Of a stretch of 56,351 bases of DNA, positions 26,309 to 34,648 are shown one piece after another. Positions within the stretch are counted from its first letter, which is position 1. Each line of letters begins with the position of its first letter. The DNA comes from Nonomuraea guangzhouensis (GTDB taxonomy: Bacteria; Actinomycetota; Actinomycetes; Streptosporangiales; Streptosporangiaceae): NCBI RefSeq assembly GCF_019396345.1, contig NZ_JAHKRM010000053.1:1-56351 (forward strand), read 5' to 3'. Position numbers and translations under genes: made by a program. The notes beneath the pieces were generated by a model. The model saw only the letters and a program-made list of their open reading frames with translations, was not told the origin of the DNA and did not search any database.

Positions 26309-27234
26309 CCGGCACCGGCCTCCTGGTCATCGGCGACGTCGTCACCGATGTGGTGGCCCTGCACGACACGCCGGTCATGTCGGGCACCGACACGGCCGCC
26401 GACATCGTGCTCCGTCCCGGCGGCTCGGGCGCGAACACCGCCTCCTGGGCCGCCCACCTGGGCGCCGACGTACGGCTGCTGGCCAGGCTCGGCTACGACA
26501 GCAGTGAGTGGCACACCAGCGAGCTGATCAAGATCGGGGTGCGCCCGCACGTACGCGTCGACCCCGACCATCCGACGGCGATCGTGATCGCGATGGTGGA
26601 CCGGACCGGCGAACGCTCGTTCCTCACCAACCGGGGCGCGGGCGGCCGGATCTCCGCCGAGGACTGGGACGGCTCCCTGCTCGACGGGGTGGGCCGCCTG
26701 CACCTGTCCGGCTACACGCTCTTCGCCGAGCCGGGGCTGCGGCTGGCCAGGCTCGCCATGGCCGAGGCCCGCGCCGCCGGGGTGGCCGTCAGCATGGATC
26801 CCGCTTCGACCGGCTTCCTGCGCGAGTTCGGCATCGCCCGCTTCCTCCGCGAATCCGCCCCCGCCGACCTCATCATCCCCAACCGGGACGAAGCCCTCCT
26901 GCTCACCGGAGCGCCGACCCTTGAGCGCGCCGCCGAACTGCTCAGTGAGAGGTACGGCACCGCGATCGTCAAGCTGGGACCCCAGGGCGCTCTGGTAGCT
27001 TCGGACGGCACGGTGACGGCCGTGACAGCTGGGGTTCCAGCGGACGTCGTGGACTCGACAGGAGCGGGCGACGCGTTCGCTGCGGGATATCTCACAGCAA
27101 GATTGAAGGGTGCCGGTGAAGGGCAGTCTTTGGACGCCGGATGCCGGGCCGGAGCCGAGTGTGTGGCCCTGGTGGGCGGTCGGCCACGGTACGGTTTGGA
27201 GCTGAACCTTCTTTACCCTATTCACACCGATTGA
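26305..27234 (+). CDS. psuK: PfkB-family kinase, probable pseudouridine kinase
   Basis: Encodes 309 residues from a GTG overlapping the psuG stop. PfkB/ribokinase features are an N-terminal LLVIGDVVTDVVALHD, a substrate-binding GGSGANTASWAAHLG and the C-terminal anion hole/base motif DSTGAGDAFAAGYL (Asp about 256). Pairing with psuG identifies the substrate as pseudouridine, which it would phosphorylate at the 5' position. On sequence alone other nucleoside or sugar kinases of the family would be possible. The protein ends without extra domains. No dedicated transporter gene is adjacent. Confidence 0.88.
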   Translation: MTGTGLLVIGDVVTDVVALHDTPVMSGTDTAADIVLRPGGSGANTASWAAHLGADVRLLARLGYDSSEWHTSELIKIGVRPHVRVDPDHPTAIVIAMVDRTGERSFLTNRGAGGRISAEDWDGSLLDGVGRLHLSGYTLFAEPGLRLARLAMAEARAAGVAVSMDPASTGFLREFGIARFLRESAPADLIIPNRDEALLLTGAPTLERAAELLSERYGTAIVKLGPQGALVASDGTVTAVTAGVPADVVDSTGAGDAFAAGYLTARLKGAGEGQSLDAGCRAGAECVALVGGRPRYGLELNLLYPIHTD

Positions 27235-27317
27235 TAGCTTGCCGCGTAGGCTGCACCATTAACCACATGCGTATTGAGTAGCAACACGCGGCTCACTGGG
27301 GAGGATAAGGTCCGCCG

Positions 27318-30035
27318 ATGGAAGTCGAGTCATCGATCTGCCTGAGCGACCTGGTCCCTGCCTTGCGCTGGAGCCGTCCCCAGCAAGTCGCGGAGGCGCT
27401 GGGCGACCCGCGCCTGCCCGCCGGGTGGTGGTCGTCCGTCGCCCTGTCGAGGGCTCTGAGTACGGCCGGACTCGACTGGATCTGCGACCGGCTCGCGTTG
27501 CTGGCCTCGTCCCGCTGGGACCACATGGCCCTCGCCGACCTGCTGCCCGCGCTGACCGTGCACCACATCGACCCGGCGCTGCCCGGCTGGCCGGAGGCCA
27601 CCCGGACGGCGATCACCGGCCTGGGGGGCTGGCAGCGACTGCGCCGCCTCTCGCCCGGCGACCTGGGCACCCCGTCGGCCACGCCTGAAGTGGTGATCGG
27701 CTCGGTGTTCCGCGAGGTGCTCAGCCGCATCCCGATCCAACGCGAACCCGGCCAGCCCGCCCAGCAGCCCGGCCCGGCACAGGCCCGGCCCGGCGCTCAC
27801 CCGAGACAGGGCCAGCAGCCGGTCCACCCGGCGCAGGGTCACCCAGAGGTGACCCGCCCGCTCCAGCGCGGCACGGTCCCCGGCCAGCGCGACGGAGGCC
27901 CGGTCCAGGGCCCGGCACACACCGGCCCGCAGCCCGTGGCCCACGAGAACGGCACCGCTCAACGCCAGACCGGCTCCTTCCCCGGCCAGGCCGCCGCCCA
28001 GACGGGTCCCTTCGCCGATCAAGGTGGACCCCAGACAGGCTCCTTCGCCGCTCAGAGCGGGGCCGCCCGCCAGACCGGCTCGTTCCCTGTACCGGGCGGA
28101 CCTGCTCAGACCGGCTCGTTCCCCGCTTCGGGCGGACCGCCGCAGACCGGCTCGTTCCCGGCGCTCAACAAGGACGGCTCGCCCAGGACCGGCGCGCAGC
28201 CGCTGGCCGCTCCGCAGCCCCAGTCCGGCCCCCAGGCGGCCCGCCAGGACGCGAGCTCTCCCGGCACCAATCCTCCCGGCGCCGGCCAGCAGGGCGGCGG
28301 CTTCCCGGGCACCGGCCTCCCCGGCCCCGGAGTCCCAAGCGCCAACGCCCCAGGCAACGCGAGCCCCGATCGGACCGGCCCCCACCCCACCACCGGCGGC
28401 CCGCACGCTGCTACCGGCCCGCACACCGGTCCGCATCCCACCGCCGGACCGCACACCGGTCCGCACTCCACCGCCGGGCCGCACCCCGCCGCCGGCTCTC
28501 AGGCCGGCACGCCGCCCCTCGGCAGCCCGCTCACCCCCGGCGCTCCGGCCACGCCAGGCAGTCCGGCCACGCCAGGCAGCCCGCTCACCCCAGGCAGCCC
28601 GATCGCCCCCGACGGCCCGCACACCGGGCCCGCCGCCGACCGTCCCGACGGAACCGGAACGACCCAGCAGGGTCCTCTCCCGGGCGCCGAAGGCGGTGGG
28701 AAGCCCCAAACCGGGCCACTCCCGGCCGCCGGGCTGTTCGCCCCCGGATCTGTCACAGGCACCGGGCAGTTCCCCGCGGTCGGGCCACTCGCGGGCACCG
28801 GAACGCCCACCGGCAACGGCTCACCCACCACGGGCGGCTTCCCCGGCGACCTGGGCAAAACACCCCGCACGCCGAACGCGGACCCCGCCCCGGCGGCAGG
28901 CGCTCCGGGCAACGGCACCGCGTACGGCGCCCCTGCACCGGCCGGCAACGCCACACCGGCGACGCCCGCCCCCTCCGAGACCGACCACGCCATGGTCAGG
29001 GTCGTCGACAGCCTGTTCCGCAGCCTGGACAAGCTGGCCCTCGCGGTGGCCGTACACCGCCTGTTCGCCGAAGACCCCGTCAGCCTGCGTACGCTCGCCC
29101 ACAAGATGCTCGTCGACCGGGACCTTCTCTCCCAGGCACAGCGGACGGCCGAGGAACGCGTGCTGCACTGGCTGCGCTCGTCGGAGTCGGCGCCGGTCAC
29201 CGGGCACATGTTCCGGCTGACGGAGTGGCTCGGCGCGGCCGCCACCCAGGACCAGCTCATCGGCGCCGACCCGGCCCACCCGGTGATGGTGCCGTCGCTG
29301 CGTACGCCGCTCTGGCGGGTGCTCGTGACGCTGATGCCCGACCGTCGCCTCCAGGACGGCTGGCTGGTGGTCGGCGACCTGCACGGTCTGCAGGCCCGTA
29401 CCAGGCAGCTGCTGGCCGGTCAGCCCGCCGACGCCGACGTCGTGGAACTGCTCAGCGAGCTGGGCATCCGCGCGCACTCGGCCAAGGCCTGGTACGACGC
29501 GCTGCCGGAGACGTCAGAGGACCCCGTCGCCTCCGCCCCGTCACCGGCCCAGCCGCTCCCCCGCCGTACTCCCGGAGCCAACGGCCACCACCACAGAGGC
29601 GGCCAGCCCATCCCCGCGGCCGAGAGCAAGTCCATTGACCCCTCGGCGGCCCTCGCCACGCTGTCCGCCCTCTCGGGCGGGCGGTCCGCCATGCTGCCGG
29701 GCACGCTCGCGGGCACTCCCGCCACCCCGCCGCCCCCGCTGCCGGGCCCTTCGTCGGACCCGCGCCGCTGGCAGCGCATCGAGGTCACCAACGAGCACCT
29801 CCGGGGCGGCCCGGTCCCGGTGCCCGAGGGGTACGCCACGCAGCTCGGCATGCGCCCCGGCACCCTCCTGTCGGTCACGGGCCCGGGAGACAACGCCATC
29901 GTGCTGGTCTGGCAGGGGCACCAGCCGGTGTTCGACTCGCTCCAGCCGGTCCTCATGCGCCTCAACGCCCGCGCCGGCGACCAGGTGTACGTCACGGTCG
30001 ACGGCTACCGCCTGGAAGCCCAGCTCACCGGCTGA
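27318..30035 (+). CDS. 905-residue protein with a long Pro/Gly/Thr-rich disordered middle, unknown function
   Basis: I do not recognise a named family. An N-terminal helical domain (about 1-140) begins CLSDLVPALRWSRPQQVAEA. Residues ~141-545 are low complexity, with QTGSFP-type repeats (about residues 217-290), TGPHP/TGPHT repeats and PGSPATPGSP repeats. A second helical domain (about 555-725) contains VSLRTLAHKMLVDRD then LLSQAQRTAEERVLHWL, which faintly recalls sigma region 4-like helices. A compact C-terminal domain (about 815-905, RRWQRIEVTNEHLRGG...VYVTVDGYRLEAQLTG) ends the protein. There is no signal peptide or membrane helix, so it is cytoplasmic. GGGGAGGATAAGG precedes the ATG. The middle could act as a flexible tether or condensate-forming segment, which is inference. 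Confidence 0.85.
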   Translation: MEVESSICLSDLVPALRWSRPQQVAEALGDPRLPAGWWSSVALSRALSTAGLDWICDRLALLASSRWDHMALADLLPALTVHHIDPALPGWPEATRTAITGLGGWQRLRRLSPGDLGTPSATPEVVIGSVFREVLSRIPIQREPGQPAQQPGPAQARPGAHPRQGQQPVHPAQGHPEVTRPLQRGTVPGQRDGGPVQGPAHTGPQPVAHENGTAQRQTGSFPGQAAAQTGPFADQGGPQTGSFAAQSGAARQTGSFPVPGGPAQTGSFPASGGPPQTGSFPALNKDGSPRTGAQPLAAPQPQSGPQAARQDASSPGTNPPGAGQQGGGFPGTGLPGPGVPSANAPGNASPDRTGPHPTTGGPHAATGPHTGPHPTAGPHTGPHSTAGPHPAAGSQAGTPPLGSPLTPGAPATPGSPATPGSPLTPGSPIAPDGPHTGPAADRPDGTGTTQQGPLPGAEGGGKPQTGPLPAAGLFAPGSVTGTGQFPAVGPLAGTGTPTGNGSPTTGGFPGDLGKTPRTPNADPAPAAGAPGNGTAYGAPAPAGNATPATPAPSETDHAMVRVVDSLFRSLDKLALAVAVHRLFAEDPVSLRTLAHKMLVDRDLLSQAQRTAEERVLHWLRSSESAPVTGHMFRLTEWLGAAATQDQLIGADPAHPVMVPSLRTPLWRVLVTLMPDRRLQDGWLVVGDLHGLQARTRQLLAGQPADADVVELLSELGIRAHSAKAWYDALPETSEDPVASAPSPAQPLPRRTPGANGHHHRGGQPIPAAESKSIDPSAALATLSALSGGRSAMLPGTLAGTPATPPPPLPGPSSDPRRWQRIEVTNEHLRGGPVPVPEGYATQLGMRPGTLLSVTGPGDNAIVLVWQGHQPVFDSLQPVLMRLNARAGDQVYVTVDGYRLEAQLTG
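27966..28180 (+). repeat. QTGSF-type repeats in the 905-residue protein
   Basis: The encoded peptide repeats the core QTG(S/P)F about six times with spacers of 7-13 residues rich in Gly, Pro, Ala and Gln. The DNA copies differ at third positions, so the repeat is kept at protein level rather than by recent slippage. Related TGPH repeats follow at about 28370-28490. Confidence 0.75.
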
Positions 30036-30055
30036 CCGCACGACCGACGAGCTGA

Positions 30056-33000
30056 TCACTCCCCGGCGAAGAGCCGGATCCGATGGGCGACGGCGGAGGC
30101 CTCGCCACGGGAGGCGACGCCCAGTTTGGCCAGGATGTTGGAGACGTGCACGCTCACGGTCTTGACCGAGATGAACAGCTCCCCCGCGATCTCCCGGTTG
30201 CTGCGCCCCTCGGCCACGTAGCGCAGCACCTCCAGCTCACGCGCCGTCAGCCCCAACGGCAGCCCGTCGGGCGCGGGCTCGTCGGCGACCGCGACCCGGC
30301 CCCGCCGCGCGACCGCGTCCAGCCGCTCGACCAGCGGCGTCGCCCCGAGCTGCTCGGCCAGCTCACGGGCCCTGGCCAGCCTGACCCCCGCCCCCTGCCG
30401 ATCACCGGCCTCCAGCGCCGCCCGGGCGGCGCCTTCCAGCGTCTGAGCCTCGGAGTAGGGCTGCCGCAGCCCCGCCCAAGCCTCCACGGCCGCGTCCCAC
30501 GCCTTGACCCGCGCACCATCGAGCCCGGCCACAGAATCGGCCGCAGAATCAGCCGCGGATCCGCCGACGACCCCAGGACCGGGCCCCGCGCCAGCACCCG
30601 AGCCGGACCCAGCGCCCGAGCCAAAACCTGAGCCAAAACCTGAGCCAAAACCTGAGCCCGAGCCGGACTCAGCCCCCGAGCCCGAGCCGGACCCCAGCTC
30701 AGCCTCGGACAGGCCCGCCAAAGCCAGGTAAGTGAGTCGCAGAGCCTGCTGGTAGTCGCCCGCCGCCTCAAGCCACCCCGCGACCGTCCGCAGCTCCGCC
30801 CCGATCTCCCCGCCCAACCGCGCGAACGTCACCAGCACCGGCCACGCGTATCGCGGACTGGCCAGCAGATCCTGCTCGCGCAGTGTCCGAGCCGCCGCCT
30901 CCCGCGCCTCGTCCAGGCGCCCCCGCGCCAGCAGCAGCTCGACCTCCCTGCAGGCGTGCGGCAGCACGTTCTGGTCGCGGAACCGCCCGCGCATCAGCAC
31001 GCTGCGCGAGGCCACGAACAGCTCCTCGGCCCGATCGATCCGCCCGCGCGCGAGCGCGATGTCGGAGGCGATCCCCTGCAGGCTGGCCCGGTAGGGCGGC
31101 GGTGGGGTGAGCTCCAGGGCGTGCTCGATCACCTCCAGCGCCTCGTCCCAGCGCCCGAGCGACATCAGGGGCTCGGCCAGGTTGATCGACAGGAACGTGC
31201 CCGAGGTGCGCGCCAAACCGTAGCGTGCGGCCTCGGCGACGCCGTCGCGGGCGACCTGGGCGGCACGTTCGTGCCGGCCGGCGCCCTCCAGCACGTCGGA
31301 CTCGGAGATGGCGCCGCGCAGCATCGCGTTGTAGGCGTCGGCCGAGGCCGCGATGCGGCGCGCTTCGGCGAACCCGCCGAGGTTGGCCTCGACGTCGGAG
31401 AACTGGCAGCGTGCCCAGGTCAGGGTGATCAGCGCGTGCGCCTCGGTGTTGGCGTCGCCCACCTCGTGGCCGATCTCCATGGCCAGCCGGGCCGTGGAGA
31501 TCTTCTCCTGCCAGCCGTCGTAGAGCATGCGGGCCAGGGTCTCCAGCACCTGGGCCCGCAGGGCGGGCTGGTCGTCGGGCACCAGCGAGGCCGCCCGGCG
31601 CAGATCGTCGACGTGGCCGGGACGGCTGAGGTCGTAGGCGGTGAGACCGCGTTGCCGCAGCAGCCTCGCGGCCGTGGCGGGCTCGGCCGCCTCGTCGATC
31701 TCGGCGAGCCCGGCGCCGGCCAGGGCGATCGCGCGTTCGTACTCGCCCGTCAGGTGGGCGACCGTGGCCGTCTGCCGGAGCACGTTGACGCGGTCGATGC
31801 CGATGCGCTCCGCGGCGTCGGGCACCTGGTCCCACAGCTCCAGCACCCGGGACAGCATCCTGTGCTGCTCGTCGTAGGCGGTGGAGCGGCGGGCGGCGGC
31901 GGCCGCGTGCCAGGCGCTGACCAGCGCCCAGGTGGTGTCGTGGGCGGCGTGCCAGTGGTGGGCCAGCTCGATCGCGCCGCGCGGGGCGGGCAGGATCGAC
32001 AGGTCGTGCTCCAGCGCCTCGGCGAAGCGCGTGTGCAGGCGGGTGTGCTCGCCCGGCAGCAGGTCGTCGTGGAGCGCCTCGCGGATCAGCGCGTGCCTGA
32101 AGGAGTAGCCTTCGCCGTCCACGACGAGCACGTTGCCGGCCACGGCGGGCCGCAGCGCGTTGGACAGGGCCCCGTCGTCCATCCCGGCGACGGCGGACAG
32201 CAGGGCGTGCTCGATGCGCTGGCCGCCCGCGCTGGCCACGCGGAGCAGCTCCTGGGTGTCGTCGGGCAGCCGCTCGACACTGGCGAGCAGCAGGTCGCGC
32301 AGCGACTCCGGCAGCGCCTCGCCGGCGCCGGACTCACTGAGCAGCGCCTCCACGAACAGCGGGTTGCCCTCGCTGCGCGCGTAGACCAGGTCCAGGTCGA
32401 GGTCGGACAGCTCGCGCTCCAGGATGCTCGCCGCCTGCTCCACGACCTCCCTGCGGGTGAGCCTGCGCAGCTCCAGCCTGGCCACCCAGTGGACGCGGCC
32501 CAGCTCGGCCAGCAGCGGGCGCAGCGGGTGGGTGCGGTGCAGCTCGTCGGAGCGGTAGGTGACGACGATCAGCAGCCGTACGTCGGAACGCTGGTAGCGG
32601 ACCAGGAACGAGAGCAGGTCGCGGGTGGAGCGGTCGGCCCAGTGGGCGTCCTCGATGACCAGGACGACCGGCCGGTCCTCCGCCAGCCGCTCCAGCAGGC
32701 CGAGCAGCTGCTCGAAGAGCCGGGCCCGGGCCTCGGGGCCGTCGCCGTCGGGCTCGCCGAACTCGGGCAGCAGCCGGGCCAGCCCGCGCGTGGTGCCACC
32801 GGGCACCAGGGCCGCCACGCCGTCGCGGCCGAGCTCGCGCACCAGGCCACGCAGCACCGCGGTGAAGGGGGCGAACGGCAGGCCCTCGGTGCCCAGCTCC
32901 AGGCAGCCGCCGACGAGCACCATCGCCTCGCCCGCCCGATCGGCGAACTCCCTGATGAGGCGCGTCTTGCCGACTCCCGCCTCGCCGCCGACCAGCACGG

Positions 33001-33100
33001 TGGCCGCCGCGCCGGTCCGGACGCCGGTCAGGGCCCCGTCGAGCGCGCCCAGCTCCGCGGCGCGACCGACGAACAGCGGGCTCACCGCGTGGATGCTCAC
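30056..33100 (-). CDS. Large LuxR-family regulator with N-terminal AAA/NTPase domain (LAL type)
   Basis: Encodes 1014 residues from a GTG at 33100. The N-terminal ATPase has Walker A GGEAGVGKT (Lys45) and Walker B VVLVIEDAHWAD. A long helical, TPR-like middle follows. A Ser/Gly/Ala/Phe low-complexity linker (about 801-845) precedes a LuxR helix-turn-helix (951-1014: LTARELEVLRYVAEGRSNRE then IAGELFISVKTVSVHVSNIL). LAL regulators are ATP-dependent activators of carbohydrate or antibiotic genes; the target here is unknown. Its 3' end converges on the 905-residue protein gene with a 20-base gap. Confidence 0.93.
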   Translation of the reverse strand: MSIHAVSPLFVGRAAELGALDGALTGVRTGAAATVLVGGEAGVGKTRLIREFADRAGEAMVLVGGCLELGTEGLPFAPFTAVLRGLVRELGRDGVAALVPGGTTRGLARLLPEFGEPDGDGPEARARLFEQLLGLLERLAEDRPVVLVIEDAHWADRSTRDLLSFLVRYQRSDVRLLIVVTYRSDELHRTHPLRPLLAELGRVHWVARLELRRLTRREVVEQAASILERELSDLDLDLVYARSEGNPLFVEALLSESGAGEALPESLRDLLLASVERLPDDTQELLRVASAGGQRIEHALLSAVAGMDDGALSNALRPAVAGNVLVVDGEGYSFRHALIREALHDDLLPGEHTRLHTRFAEALEHDLSILPAPRGAIELAHHWHAAHDTTWALVSAWHAAAAARRSTAYDEQHRMLSRVLELWDQVPDAAERIGIDRVNVLRQTATVAHLTGEYERAIALAGAGLAEIDEAAEPATAARLLRQRGLTAYDLSRPGHVDDLRRAASLVPDDQPALRAQVLETLARMLYDGWQEKISTARLAMEIGHEVGDANTEAHALITLTWARCQFSDVEANLGGFAEARRIAASADAYNAMLRGAISESDVLEGAGRHERAAQVARDGVAEAARYGLARTSGTFLSINLAEPLMSLGRWDEALEVIEHALELTPPPPYRASLQGIASDIALARGRIDRAEELFVASRSVLMRGRFRDQNVLPHACREVELLLARGRLDEAREAAARTLREQDLLASPRYAWPVLVTFARLGGEIGAELRTVAGWLEAAGDYQQALRLTYLALAGLSEAELGSGSGSGAESGSGSGFGSGFGSGFGSGAGSGSGAGAGPGPGVVGGSAADSAADSVAGLDGARVKAWDAAVEAWAGLRQPYSEAQTLEGAARAALEAGDRQGAGVRLARARELAEQLGATPLVERLDAVARRGRVAVADEPAPDGLPLGLTARELEVLRYVAEGRSNREIAGELFISVKTVSVHVSNILAKLGVASRGEASAVAHRIRLFAGE
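30618..30653 (-). repeat. Three 12-bp tandem repeats in the LuxR linker
   Basis: GAGCCAAAACCT occurs three times head to tail and encodes the GFGS part of the low-complexity linker. Degenerate copies continue on both sides (GAGCCCGAGCCG). Unit length is a multiple of three, so copy number changes would preserve the frame. Confidence 0.9.
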
Positions 33101-33151
33101 GCCCCAAGAATGCCATCCGGCGGTGACAGAAACCGACGGCGGGACCTGCCG

Positions 33152-33586
33152 CTAGCGCAGGACCTTCCTGAACATGGTCGCCGACGCCTCGTAGCCCAGC
33201 GCGTGGTAGAACTCGGGCGCCCGCCGCGTCGCCATGGCCACGTAACCGGCCTCTCTCGAGCGGGCCCAGGTCTCGAACTCCACCAGCAGCGCCCGGCCGA
33301 TGCCCTGCCGGCGCGACCCGCTCTGCACCATCGCCTCCTCGACCCAGGCGATGGGCCCGTTCGCGAACAGCGTGAGGTGCACGAACCCCAGCAGGTAACC
33401 CTGGACCCGCCCACCCACCACGGCCGCGATCAGCATGACGTCGTCGTCGCGCAGCAACTGCGGCAGCGCCGCGTCGAAGGCTTTGCGCTCGGGCCTGAAG
33501 GTCAGCCCGAACTCCCTGGCCAAGGCGAACAACTCGTCCGCGTCGGCCTCCTCCGCTCTCCTGATGTGGAGATCGTCTGACGTCAT
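33152..33586 (-). CDS. GNAT-family N-acetyltransferase
   Basis: Encodes 144 residues from ATG 33586 (AAGG nine bases upstream; a longer frame upstream adds an unlikely Arg-rich tail). The single GNAT fold shows the acetyl-CoA-binding motif A as AMVQSGSRRQGIGRALLVEF (R/Q-x-x-G-x-G/A) and a C-terminal EFYHALGYEAS motif B. The substrate is unknown. It may be co-transcribed with the LuxR gene on the same strand, with 51 bases between them. Confidence 0.9.
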   Translation of the reverse strand: MTSDDLHIRRAEEADADELFALAREFGLTFRPERKAFDAALPQLLRDDDVMLIAAVVGGRVQGYLLGFVHLTLFANGPIAWVEEAMVQSGSRRQGIGRALLVEFETWARSREAGYVAMATRRAPEFYHALGYEASATMFRKVLR

Positions 33587-33629
33587 GTCGTACGACCTTA
33601 GGTCGTGGCGTGGCCGCCGTCCAATCACC

Positions 33630-34559
33630 TCAGCGTGTCAGCGCCTTGACAGTCTGTTCGGCGACCTCCTGGGCGCCCTTCATGAGCACGTCTTCGGCGA
33701 CGGGCTTGGTGTTCGCGCCCTGGGCGGTGATCTGGCCGTCCTTGTTGTCGGTGCCGAAGTAGCGGACGTTGATCGTCGTGTTGCCCATCACGATGTACGC
33801 CCAGACGTTCGTGGTGCCCTTGAGGTTCTGGGTGTACATGGCGTGGGTCTCGTCGCCGATGCCGTCGAGGTCCTTCATCTCACCGTACGTGCTCAGGTAC
33901 TTCAGGCCGGGGTTCTCCTCCTTGGTGCCCGCCATGTCCTTCATCGAGTCGAAGTTGAAGTCGGCGTCCTCCCGCGCGTCCTCGACGCTGGGCCAGACGT
34001 TGACCGCCAGGAAGATGGTCCGCGACTCAAGAATGCCGTTCTTGATGTTCTTGGCCTTCGGCGTCCACTCGCAGCCCTTGCGCAGGGCGCCGTACCCGTC
34101 CTTCTGGACGCCCGGCTCGGACTGCGACTTGGGCGCCAGCCGCGTGGTCAGGCTCGCGGGCAGCAGGTCGCACACCTCGGGCACCGCCTTCAGCGGCGGG
34201 AAGGTGGAGGTGGCCGCGGGCGTCTCCGCCGCGTCGGACGAGGGCGCCGACGAGGGCAGCCCGGACGACGAGGGGAGCGACGACGGCAGCGTGGAAGGCA
34301 GCGTGGACGGGAGTGTGGAGGGCAGGTCGGACGGAAGGTCGAACGAGGGTGACGGCAGCGCGACAGGAGTGGCCTCCTGGCCGACGTTACGTACCGCGAT
34401 GAGCCCCCCGCCCAGCACCGCCACCGCCGCGGCCCCCGCCAGGACGGCCTTGGCCCAGCCTGGCGCCTTCGACGTGACGGGCCGCTCGCCGCCCCCGTCC
34501 GGCCAGTACGAGGCCGGAGGTACGGGTGGCGCCTGCGGTGCCTGCGGGCCCTGGATCAT
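33630..34559 (-). CDS. Single-pass membrane protein with DUF3558-like extracytoplasmic domain
   Basis: Encodes 309 residues from ATG 34559 (AGGGG five to six bases upstream; a GTG at 34565 lacks spacing). The Pro-rich cytoplasmic N-tail (1-33) is followed by one membrane helix (about 36-57), then a Ser/Pro/Leu repeat linker (LPST units, 78-110). The outer domain has Cys130 (EVCDLLPASLTTRLAP) and Cys163 (GCEWTP), DLDGIGDETHA and NTTINVRYFG. The CxxL...CxW pattern, GDEA-like motif and late hydrophobic strand recur in the outer domains of the three kinases and the protein at 39421. It is divergent from kinase 1 across 89 bases. It may be a kinase substrate or co-sensor. Confidence 0.85.
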   Translation of the reverse strand: MIQGPQAPQAPPVPPASYWPDGGGERPVTSKAPGWAKAVLAGAAAVAVLGGGLIAVRNVGQEATPVALPSPSFDLPSDLPSTLPSTLPSTLPSSLPSSSGLPSSAPSSDAAETPAATSTFPPLKAVPEVCDLLPASLTTRLAPKSQSEPGVQKDGYGALRKGCEWTPKAKNIKNGILESRTIFLAVNVWPSVEDAREDADFNFDSMKDMAGTKEENPGLKYLSTYGEMKDLDGIGDETHAMYTQNLKGTTNVWAYIVMGNTTINVRYFGTDNKDGQITAQGANTKPVAEDVLMKGAQEVAEQTVKALTR

Positions 34560-34648
34560 GGCCACCCCTAAACTCGACGATCATTACAAATGGGCTGCTG
34601 TTACCGCGTACGGGACGGAAATATAGCGAACCGAAAGTGCGGAACACT

